Assembly (NCBI GenBank): GCA_015478945.1
Contig: JABUQX010125972.1
Coordinates: forward strand, 1 to 18,081
DNA: 18,081 bases
Reading direction: 5' to 3'
DNA from: Trachelipus rathkii
Taxonomy: Eukaryota; Arthropoda; Malacostraca; Isopoda; Trachelipodidae
Below, one piece after another: positions 10,829 through 18,081 of this stretch. The number at the start of each line of letters is the position of its first letter. Position 1 is the first letter of the stretch. Both the position numbers and the translations under genes were made by a program. The notes under the pieces were generated by a model. It was not told the origin of the DNA and searched no databases. It saw nothing but the letters and a program-made list of their open reading frames with translations.

Positions 10829-12326
10829 GTGTTTACTCAGTATTATCTGTATATTTATTGGTCTAAGTTTCATAGAATACAAATACATTTTACATCCTTT
10901 TATGGAATATGCTCAGTTTAGTAATGACTCTTTTCTAATGGTTTCACTATATTCTATCTTCCTGGTACATAATGTTTAATTTATTTGGGCGTTTCCTTTC
11001 TTCTAGTATTAACTTTTCTTTCTTCTCGTCTGAATATCAACTGAAGACATTAGAAAAGATTCATTATCCCCAATCTTTTCGTGGACAATGGCTTAACTTT
11101 TTTATATTCTCGTATATCTCTCTCGTATCTTTTTAGGGATATTAAACAAAGGAGCATGGAAGAGAAAAGGATATGATAAGTGGTTATAAGGGGATATGTA
11201 GGCAAAAAAAGTTACTTGTACAGCGAACCAATAAAAATTTACAATTCTAAAAAGACTCTCTGATCTAAGGTATGTCACAAAGTAGCGCTTTATAACAACT
11301 CGAAAGAGCAAACATAAGGGTGACGTGAGGGCATAATAGATAAATGATAGAATACTGTAGATAGATTAAGTTGGATACAGTCGTTCTATATGAACAGAGC
11401 GGTAAATTTAGATGAATTTACATAGATCTAAACTTCCTCCTATTAGGGGTCACGGATCATCTGTAGTTCAATCACTATCAAAACTGGTATTTGGTAGATA
11501 CCTATCAATTATTCATGATTAGTATTTTATTTGTACAGTAACCGTTATTTTATAATAACTCTTCACCTTATCCTCTTTCTAATTTTAAGCCTTTAATTCT
11601 ATTATATCTACACTACGTAAACTCAACAGGTTTGTGCTTCACCTTAATCTAATTAGGTATTATCTATGAAACTTCCATCTACGTTTCAGGACCTTTTGTT
11701 GATGTACAAAGAAATATTGACAAAATAATACTATTATGACAATCTAACCAATTTTGGGGGTCTATTTATCATATATGCGCTAAGAGGTTTACTAAATACT
11801 TGTTTTCTTAAGGATAAAGCTGAAAGTATTTTCTTTAATTTACTGTCTAGTTTACCATTTCTCTTCCAGATAAATATCTTTGCCTAAGGGATCAAAAGAA
11901 ATTTTTTCTCTTAGCAAGAGAGATCCGGCGTTGAAAAAAACTGTTCGTTCGTCTGTTCTTCTTCTATAACTTCAGCTCACAGCATACTTTCTTTCATTAG
12001 TTTCTGCGGATCTAGCATGATTGATTTAGAAATTCAGATGAGACTTACTGGTTGTTATTTCTATCTTAAGGTACTTAGTCTACCTTGAAGTAGCCTATAC
12101 GGGTGAGGGGTATACGTATAGGTATATAATACTTCTATGTATCCACTTTTAGTAAGATAGTTTGTTTCATATGTATTTATATGAATATATTCAATTTTTT
12201 AATCCTCTGACTCCTTCGAGGTGCAGTTATTTGGGACCGCGATCAGCAACCTTGCGATAACCTTTAAATAAGTAGCTTCACATTGTATGTAGTAATTAAA
12301 CTAATACAAACAACCATAATCATTAG

Positions 12327-12348
12327 GAATGCCACACAGTGGCAATTC
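12327..12348. repeat. Short hairpin
   Basis: The arm gaatgccac (12327-12335) pairs with gtggcaattc (12339-12348) with a one-base bulge, around a 3-base loop (aca). It is compact and GC-richer than its surroundings. No family is recognised. Confidence 0.45.
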
Positions 12349-12604
12349 TGCAATATAGACGTTGATAAAGTACCTACTACTATCCTCACTGGGCAATGGA
12401 AGCCTTATATCTTCTACATTTAGATCTCTAAGACATATATGTGGATTTTCCAACCGACAGTTTCGATGGAAATAGGATACGTACTATAGATTACACATTT
12501 TTATAAGGGTCACAATTAATGATGCCATTTTTTGGAATTATATATTTTATTCTCAGCCGGGGCCCATGACGGTTCAAAGCTATACCCTCTATAGGAGTAC
12601 CTTT

Positions 12605-12624
12605 AATATAATATAATATAATAT
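12605..12624. repeat. (AATAT)4 pentanucleotide microsatellite
   Basis: Four exact copies of AATAT in tandem, continuing into a short TA run. Confidence 0.9.
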
Positions 12625-12628
12625 ATAG

Positions 12629-13203
12629 ATACTTTATTATTATCGTATATCTGTAGTCCGGCCGTATATAAGTCTTATTTCTTTGGCTTGATGCAATTCG
12701 CTGATCTTAATATTTGATGAGAATAAGAGCTTTTGTTATTACTTTTTAGTTTCATTTTTTATTATTTCATCCTCTCTAACTTTCACCTGAAAAATTTGTC
12801 GTAATGTAGATATTGTTGTATATTGATAACGGTCTTTTATAGTTATTACCATTGACCATGGGTTCTATGGGGTTGTATCTCTTAATTATAAATAGTATAT
12901 AATATTAATTATATTGAGAGGGTATAGTAGATTGATATGTGAAAGATGGCTTAGTCTTTTGCTTTTTCTATATGCTCACCTAACTTTTTATTTGGCATTG
13001 GGTCTCTACTCGTATAGCTCTGGATTGTACTTTTCTTCTCATCTTGTTCTCTCTAAATGGTGGTGTCGCTTGGACGCGAGAACATGCTGCAGGCTTCTGT
13101 ATGAAGATATTGATAAACTATATGACTAAGTCTAGCGGTAATGTAAAGTTGATCATCGATCTTAAAAAATTTACGGTAAAAGTAGCGCAGAGGGGTTTTT
13201 TTA
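12629..13203. other. AT-rich stretch before the BEL/Pao remnant
   Basis: No supported gene. A plus frame at 12914-13129 is open but begins without ATG and is a hydrophobic chance-like peptide. I could not connect it by frame or motif to the pol fragment that follows. Confidence 0.5.
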
Positions 13204-13819
13204 AAACAGTTGGCTAATTCAAGTATCGTATTAAACGAGCTCATTCCTACCGATTCCCCTTCCAGAGAAAAACTAATTCAATCCATTAAACGATCTACTG
13301 GAATATTCGAAGACTTCCATACTCGGTGGTATAATGAGTATTTATTGAGGTTGATAAAAATGGGAAGAGACCTTTATCAAGTTTTATAGAAAAATAGGGT
13401 GAAGTAGGAGACATCGTACTTATTAAAAGTCCTATCAAAGATCGACCATATTGGCAAATGGGCATTATTCAACTGCTCAATTATGGAGATGATAATAGGG
13501 TTTGCTCAGTCCAGGTTCGAACTCCTGGAGGACAAATGAATGTTTAAACCATAAAGCATTTATTCCCTTTAGAGAGCTTTCATTAACACATAGTGGAAAT
13601 CAAGTCAAATCTCAAGGAAATATTTCTGCTTTAAATTCAATGGTTCCATTACCATCATCATCTCAGCAAGTAACAATTCCTGTCCCTACCACAATTAATG
13701 ATACTCCCGCGGTTACAAATTCATTGTGTTCCAGAAGGAAAGCAGCTATAGTAGCGCGTTCGAAATTTCTGAATATCGGTAATGAATCGGAATCGGAATC
13801 ATCCGAGAGTTCTGATTAA
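13204..13819 (+). pseudogene. BEL/Pao retrotransposon pol C-terminus (DUF5641), broken
   Basis: This is the C-terminal piece of a BEL/Pao-type pol polyprotein, the segment after the integrase core. Reading passes through three frames. In the first (13204-13404) the helical lead-in contains FEDFHTRWYNEYLLRL, matching the family's W-x-x-EYL region. It has a TAG at 13387. One base is missing near 13404, and the second frame carries VGDIVLIK, RPYWQMGII and VRTPGG, the hallmark core of DUF5641. TAA stops occur at 13545 and 13584. Near 13575-13585 the reading passes to a third frame, open to the TAA at 13817. That frame has a Ser/Pro/Thr-rich linker, a basic RRKAAIVARSKF motif typical of pol ends, and an acidic ESESESSESSD tail. 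About 205 residues remain of a protein normally well over 1000. No reverse transcriptase, protease, gag or clear LTR is seen. Family assignment is confident; the 5' edge is approximate. Confidence 0.85.
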
Positions 13820-14091
13820 TCAAATTCTTTTGTTTTTTTTTAAGATGACACCGAATTCGTCGAAATACGGCCATTGCCCCCGGCCCAGTGTATTAAAGGA
13901 AATGACGATCGAGAGCTTCAAATATTTGCGTAATGAAAGTATTGCTCATTGAATCATGCTTTATGGCTCAAAATTCGTATGCATTTCAATTATTAAACTC
14001 TTTGCCAACTATATATTTTTCCTTAAAAGATGTACTATGTGTTTTAAATTGTAAATATGGGAATCATGAAACAGAAACACTTTTGAGGAAC
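13820..14091. other. Region between the two transposon remnants
   Basis: It starts with a T-rich run (13827-13842) and a CpG-bearing segment (13851-13890), then AT-rich sequence. No LTR ends or target duplication could be identified after the pol stop. On the minus strand, short pieces such as YNLKHIVHLLRKN (read from about 14055 down) may continue the transposase remnant listed next, but the match is weak. Confidence 0.35.
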
Positions 14092-14460
14092 TTAAATAGT
14101 TGGAGTTGATATGCTGGAATTATTATTCAAAATCAAAGCTTTACGTTCTGGACCTCGTGCTGTTAAGTGCTACTCAAACTCGTCCTGAAAATAAAAGGTC
14201 AAATTTTGTTTATCAAGCGTGTGGTGGATGTTTTCTTGAAAGAATTCGGTTACTTGTTTCATTAAGTTTTGTCGTTTAAACAATTTTCAGGTTCTTGGCT
14301 TTTTCCTTCTGGTGATTTTTTGTGTACTTTATTAAGTGCATAGTAAGCTTTTTTTTTTCTTCAATAATAAACTCAATATCAATTCAACTTTATTATCGAA
14401 AATATGGTTTATGAACAATGCGATTGTTAGCAAATCTTGTCTACATTTGCTAAAAAGCCG
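14092..14460 (-). pseudogene. Pogo/Tigger-like DDE transposase fragment, decayed
   Basis: Minus-strand pieces appear in the order expected for a pogo/Tigger/jerky (DDE_1) transposase. From high to low coordinate they are: IFDNKVELIL (about 14405), in the place of the first catalytic aspartate segment; HKKSPEGKSQEPENC (about 14320-14280), like the family's HKLxPxxIGKSxxPxC block; and NLTFYFQDEF (14205 downward) then ARGPERKALILNNNSS (14148 downward), like the block ending KALLLLDNAPxH. The pieces lie in two frames, with a TAATAA and a TGA in the outer frame and a TAG at 14172-14170. Both expected catalytic aspartates appear replaced (Lys and Asn by my alignment), so no activity is possible. 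Identification rests on remembered family motifs; distances fit apart from one apparent deletion of about nine residues. The 3' part beyond FCFMIPIF is unclear. Confidence 0.5.
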
Positions 14461-15160
14461 ATGTGAAACTAACACTAATCGGCCCGGGTTGTTGAAACAA
14501 CAATTTCAAATCCCATACTCCATCAAACTCAATTGGTAATAAGTTTAATTTAAACCAACAAATAACATGTAAGTCTTGTATTGTATAGGTAATTAATTCC
14601 ATTTTGTATTCATCGTGTACTGTGCTTACTCCACAAAACAAATGATATCTGTGCGAAATTAATCTGCTTAATCAGAATATATAACTATGTTGGGTTATAG
14701 GTTGTATCTATGGAATATTCTTACTCGCTAGATACAATTTTAATTAATATATTTATATATATATATATATTATCTATATATATATTATTATATATAATAT
14801 TATATTGTCTATATGTATTAATTATATATCGTTTATTCTTTGAAACAAATTATTCTACATCTAATGTGTGGTGTATCGGTACGGATTCCATTAAGCTTAA
14901 GTTCAATTTTTTTTAAAAGCTACGTTATCGAACAAAATATATGCGCGCATGGTGGCAGAAGCGTGTTTTTTAAACAATACAAACTATTACAAAGTGAAAT
15001 AAATTATAAATATAAAAATTAAAGGTTAAAGTCTAGAACGTATTGCACACAACGAAAGTTAAAATAATGAACTAATTATTTTGAGATATTTTATTTTTTA
15101 CCAATTTTTTGTAAAATAAAACAAAGAAAAAAGAAGAATTAATATTAATTTTAGGCACTA
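14461..15160. other. AT-rich stretch with TA microsatellite, no gene seen
   Basis: A minus frame at 14450-14641 (63 codons) abuts the transposase remnant and could be its upstream part. I see no family motif in it, and its frame differs from that of the recognised blocks. Two overlapping plus frames (14710-14916, 14840-15022) are largely made of the TA repeat and are spurious. The rest is AT-rich with poly-A and poly-T runs. Confidence 0.5.
14750..14818. repeat. TA microsatellite, imperfect
   Basis: About 70 bases of imperfect alternating T and A, with interruptions (tct, tta, gtc). Confidence 0.85.
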
Positions 15161-15163
15161 GGT

Positions 15164-15240
15164 TGCCGCCGGGAGAGCGCGGTAGCCCACGAGCTGTCTA
15201 TCATGCATTCAATGCATCATGTATTCGTTAAAAAAAAAAA
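15164..15240 (+). repeat. GC-rich block ending in A11, possible short retrotransposed copy
   Basis: A GC-rich segment (15164-15195, with gccgccgggagagcgcgg) appears abruptly in AT-rich DNA. It passes through a small dyad, atgcat-tca-atgcat (15203-15217), and ends in eleven As (15230-15240). A GC-rich head with an A tail is how a SINE or processed RNA copy looks. I found no clear A box, B box or flanking target duplication, so the element class is not established. Confidence 0.3.
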
Positions 15241-15784
15241 GGTGTACATGGCATCTACGTTCATAATTATGCTTTACAAATTAAGGTACATAAATCAAAT
15301 TTAAACTGAAATAAATTGTCATAACTTAGAATTTTTGTTAACTTAGGTGTGAAGCCAAAAAAACAAAAACCAAAAAAACAATATACGTTATAAACGACTT
15401 CTGTTGCTGGTAGTTGTCGCTTCTACTGTTAAATATTTTGAGGTTGAAAGAATCCACTTTCACAAAATAAATTTATTTGAGAGACAACAGAATTGGTACT
15501 TGAAGGTACAACTGAAAAGCACCACCGAAACCCAAGCTTTAACGTACCATGAGAACACTTAAATAAAGGTGTTAGCAATAATTTATGATACAAATTCTCC
15601 TCACTGCAAGACCGTGCTTTCTACCACATAACAGTTTTTAGAAGTTAAGCCGATGACGAAGTTGCATCATCTACGCGAAGAATCTGCCAGGTTGCCAGCA
15701 GTACTGTAAATAATTGCTGTCGCTAAAAATGTAAAAATATCGTAGTTGTAAACTGGCAACAGTATAGTAAAGATTGAGATCGCA
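15241..15784. other. Mixed stretch, no gene seen
   Basis: It holds an A/C-rich run at 15355-15380 (repeats of aaaaaac and accaaaa) and a 94-base unit bounded by short inverted repeats (15399-15492). A weak 8-base inverted repeat is also present (gttgccag at 15691, ctggcaac at 15753). No coding frame or RNA gene is recognised. Confidence 0.45.
15399..15492. repeat. 94-base unit with 8-bp perfect inverted ends
   Basis: It begins ttctgttg and ends caacagaa, exact reverse complements. The inner TGTTG/CAACA ends resemble LTR termini, and an AATAAA lies inside near 15466. It is much shorter than a normal LTR and shows no target-site duplication, so a solo-LTR fragment is only a guess. Confidence 0.25.
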
Positions 15785-16150
15785 AGGGGCATTACTCTAA
15801 GTAACGACGCGGCCAACGAACTCGGCGACCAGACCTCGATGTAGATTCACTTCGCGTAGGAACCAGTGCAGACCGAAGAGGGACACTCGGGACAGCAGAC
15901 TGAGGTGGAAGTCCGTCTGTCGTGGCAGGGATGGGAAGGAGTTGGCTGGGTGTTGATGGGCTGAGGTTGGCGAAGTTAGCAGACTGTCGTGTTAAGTCTG
16001 GCTGTTTGCCAGTTCGACGAAGCAGCGGAGTGAAGACGGCATTGGCAGTTGCGAGAGAATGATGCTATTGTTCTGCTGTCGGCAGAAAGAGGTGGACAGA
16101 GGAGATCGCTCTCGATATATGAGGTACTTGTGGTGTGCAATAGCGGTGTA
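15785..16150. other. GC-rich island, probable transposon interior or terminus, unrecognised
   Basis: This is the most GC-rich part of the window, with a G/A-rich plus strand and many CpGs. On the minus strand one frame is open for well over 100 codons with a single TAA. Its lower half reads FHLSLLSRVSLFGLHWFL and AEFVGRVV. A second minus frame is also largely open and Cys/Ser-rich. Two open frames at once suggest the openness comes from composition. I recognise no protein. It runs straight into the CAAGTAC array, so it most likely belongs to the same mobile element. Confidence 0.4.
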
Positions 16151-16166
16151 GATGCAGGCTTGGGTT

Positions 16167-16287
16167 CAAGTACATTTTTTCAAGTACAGTACAAGTACTC
16201 TAGAATTGTTCAGTACAAGTACAGTTACTCTTAGAAATTTGTTACAAAGTACAAGTACATGGTCACAAGTACAAGTACAAGTACTTG
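16167..16287. repeat. CAAGTAC subterminal repeat array
   Basis: Eight exact copies of CAAGTAC start at 16167, 16181, 16192, 16216, 16252, 16266, 16272 and 16278. The last three overlap by one base to give a true 6-base tandem. An inverted gtacttg follows at 16281-16287. Degenerate short-period arrays like this mark the ends of many hAT-superfamily DNA transposons and their non-autonomous copies. I could not define the terminal inverted repeat or target duplication. Confidence 0.6.
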
Positions 16288-16298
16288 TTCTACTTGCA

Positions 16299-16392
16299 TA
16301 TATATATTATATATATTATATATATATATATATATATAATTTATATATATATATATATATTATTATATATATTATATTTAATTATATATATA

Positions 16393-16439
<47 letters not shown>

Positions 16440-16482
16440 GGTACATATATATATATATACGGAATGTTTTATTATTTTCTCT

Positions 16483-16518
<36 letters not shown>

Positions 16519-16525
16519 ATATATA
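16299..16525. repeat. Long (TA)n microsatellite, interrupted
   Basis: About 227 bases of almost pure alternating T and A with small ATT interruptions. One non-TA island lies at about 16460-16483 (cggaatgttttattattttc). The open frame crossing it (16152-16526) is only a translation of the repeat. Confidence 0.95.
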
Positions 16526-16561
16526 GTATGGACATGAATCCGATCCCATCGCATTTGCGAA

Positions 16562-16680
16562 CATCCGCAACCTAAATTGACATCCCGCATCCGGCATCGC
16601 ATCCGCATCCTCCACTTAACGGCACATCCGTATCCGGCATCCGCATCCTCTTCTGAAAAATGAGGAAATGTTTGCGGATG
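16562..16680. repeat. CATCCG/GCATCC subterminal repeat array
   Basis: CATCC occurs at 16562, 16581, 16588, 16600, 16606, 16625, 16638 and 16644, often six bases apart as catccg or gcatcc. The inverted form tgcggatg at 16673-16680 is the exact reverse complement of catccgca at 16562, 16600 and 16638. This resembles the end of a second, different hAT-type element. The array begins 36 bases after the TA tract. No transposase coding sequence of hAT type is seen nearby. Confidence 0.6.
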
Positions 16681-17015
16681 TTTTCTAACATTTGATTATG
16701 GCAATATAAAAATAATAATATTGTCTCCTTTATCATGGATTTACACACCTATATATCTATTATTTTGGAAATTATTTTTCTGTTATATTTTAATATATAA
16801 TATAAAGGTTTAATACAGAAAAAGACATAAATAAATAAAGCCAAAAACAAAACCAAAAAGCAGAACAACACTCATCAGCCGGTACACGCGAGGTTCCGAG
16901 ACATGGGGCGTTAAATTTTTTTGGCTTGAAAAAACCCACCTTCGTACGTTCTCACGTGTTGAAGAGGAGTCGCATGATTAATTTGCAGGGCTTTCCACTT
17001 TCTGTGAATCTATGA
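16681..17015. other. Spacer with A-rich run, no gene seen
   Basis: AT-rich sequence, an A-rich run at about 16810-16860 (repeats of aaaaac and aaaaag), then a GC-richer part from 16865. Nothing is assignable. Confidence 0.5.
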
Positions 17016-17268
17016 CACCTTGAACGGATCCCTCTCAACCGTTGTTACAAAAGGCTTAATTACACATTAGTGGACTTCATCGAAAATATCTGAAGAGACA
17101 ATCTTATCACAAGAGCAAAGATAATTCAATTTGCAGATCAGTGTGATAAGAGGAGATGAGGCTCACTACGAAAACATGGATTATGCATGCCTACGAGAAG
17201 AGACATCCTTTCATGTGGTGGCCATAAAAAATTGGGCCAAGGTTATCCATTCATTAATCATGTACGCT
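17016..17268 (+). pseudogene. Possible pogo-type transposase N-terminal helix-turn-helix fragment
   Basis: One plus frame runs from after a TGA at 17013 to the TAG at 17268, broken only by TGA at 17091 and TGA at 17157. The last part (17160-17267) reads GSLRKHGLCMPTRRDILS followed by CGGHKKLGQGYPFI. This resembles the psq-type helix-turn-helix of pogo/Tigger/jerky transposases (a GSLRKAA...YGVPxSTLxxRL shape) followed by the KKLGRPxxL linker. By my alignment about three residues of the first helix are missing. An overlapping plus frame (17125-17286, with an ATG at 17176) is also open, so chance cannot be excluded. If real, it is on the opposite strand from the fragment at 14092-14460 and so is not simply its missing front end. 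Confidence 0.35.
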
Positions 17269-18081
17269 AGCATAAGCAAATATTAATCAGCCATACCTCC
17301 TATATTTATATAGTTATATACTCTCAATATTCTAATCAAGATTGACGAGATTTATTTTATTTTAAGTATAAATGTGTATGCGAAATGTTATACACCCTCA
17401 CAAAAGGAACAGGCTCCACTCATTATTACTGGTTCAAGTAATTAGATAGTAAAGGATATAGCTGAATATTTAAGTCAATTAACTTGTATTTATTAGGTGC
17501 ATTCACTAATTTGAAATGGAATTTTTAGAATATTGTATAAATGTTTGAAGTAAATCATTATTCTCTATAAACTTAACAAATGTATTAATGTGTATTAGGT
17601 CTCTTAATTTATGAACGCTATTGTTGAGTTTAGCCTTAAAAACATACGTTTTTATTTATTTATGTCTTTTCAGATATCTGATAAATTAATATAATTTAGA
17701 AGTAACTCTTTAATCTTATATTTCAATATTTTATTCCTATTCTTTCCTAATATTTTTATAGATAGCTTTAGTTAAGAATCTTGTATAATTGTATTTCTAT
17801 GTGTAATTGAATACATAAAGGTTAATCACTAGACTTTGTTCATCCTCAATTAGTGTTTAAATTATTAACATCCATTTTAATTATTTTAATTAGTAAAATT
17901 AAAATAAACATTAAAATTTATTAAAAAAAGTTATTAATAATATTAAATTATATATTTGCTACTTTATTAATTTTATGCAACTTTTAAGATATATATATTA
18001 TATATACTATTAATATAGATACCTATTTGATGAGCTTGTTCTAAAATAAATATACTTTATAAGTTTCTGCTTTTAAATAAA
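17269..18081. other. Very AT-rich end of window, no gene seen
   Basis: Composition becomes extremely AT-rich after 17640, with TTAATT-like runs and short TA repeats near 17990-18005. No supported gene, RNA or mobile element. Confidence 0.6.

Larger units (their letters stand above)
9853..12600. other. AT-rich stretch with isolated hairpins, no gene seen
   Basis: No supported gene in about 2.7 kb. It contains the hairpin at 10225-10255, a CpG-containing 9-mer tatcgcgcc repeated at 10490-10498 and 10524-10532, the GC palindrome at 10734-10747, and a hairpin at 12327-12348. A 69-codon minus frame at 11102-11311 is hydrophobic and unrecognised. Confidence 0.55.

Noticed and set aside
13511..13528. 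tRNA T-arm or B-box-like sequence (ccagg-ttcgaact-cctgg)
   Set aside because: It lies inside the conserved VRTPGG-coding part of the pol remnant, its loop is 8 rather than 7 bases, and no A box, anticodon arm or acceptor stem surrounds it.
13204..13819. Intact retrotransposon or gene with programmed frameshifting
   Set aside because: There are in-frame stops in two of the three frames and the frame changes are at sites without slippery sequence, so decay is the better explanation.
14698..14707. taggttgtat, shared with the let-7 microRNA
   Set aside because: The seed bases upstream do not match let-7 and there is no pairing arm for a precursor hairpin; a 10-base match is chance.
14710..15022. 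Two overlapping plus-strand frames
   Set aside because: The first is mostly the TA repeat and the second has no motif; both are explained by repeat translation and chance.
16152..16526. 124-codon open frame
   Set aside because: It is a translation of the CAAGTAC array and the TA microsatellite (runs of Tyr-Ile), not a gene.
17102..17151. Nested stem tcttatcac/gtgataaga with inner gcaaa/tttgc as a structured RNA
   Set aside because: Short arms, an asymmetric internal loop and overlap with the possible transposase remnant; within chance for this composition.
1..18081. CRISPR array, bacterial operon, prophage or plasmid origin
   Set aside because: No regularly spaced repeats, no packed genes, no ribosome-binding sites before long frames; composition and element types are eukaryotic.

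Overview
This is AT-rich eukaryotic DNA, by eye about 70% A+T. It shows no bacterial gene packing, no long open frames, many TA microsatellites and only decayed transposon coding sequence. The clearest protein signal is the C-terminal end of a BEL/Pao-type pol polyprotein (DUF5641 family), a class known from animals. Decayed pogo/Tigger-like transposase fragments and hexamer arrays of the hAT-terminus kind point to an invertebrate genome. An arthropod such as a copepod or insect would fit, but the sequence does not prove it. I found no intact gene. Open frames up to about 100 codons are expected by chance at this composition, and the longest non-repetitive ones match nothing I recognise.

Layout. 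Bases 1-13200 are mostly unassigned AT-rich intergenic or intronic DNA. They are broken by small islands of higher GC (about 3720-4030, 5138-5460, 7307-7693, 7940-8160, 9590-9850, 10480-10755) and by short perfect hairpins or palindromes (5262-5308, 9475-9584, 10225-10255, 10734-10747, 12327-12348). An in-frame 45-base duplication sits at 688-762. Bases 13204-17270 are a transposon graveyard. It starts with the BEL/Pao pol C-terminus on the plus strand, broken by frameshifts and stops (13204-13819). A pogo/Tigger-like transposase fragment follows on the minus strand (about 14092-14460). Next come a TA microsatellite, a GC-rich block ending in A11 (15164-15240), and a strikingly GC-rich stretch (15785-16150) running into a CAAGTAC array. 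A (TA)n tract and a CATCCG/GCATCC array follow. Last is a plus-strand fragment resembling a pogo-type helix-turn-helix and linker (17016-17268). From 17290 to the end the sequence is very AT-rich with no gene seen.

Nothing here forms a working pathway or operon. The parts belong to separate mobile elements that inserted near each other and decayed. The observations most worth checking are the paired hexamer arrays around the TA tract, the GC-rich island beside them, the two pogo-like fragments on opposite strands, and the GC palindrome at 10734-10747.
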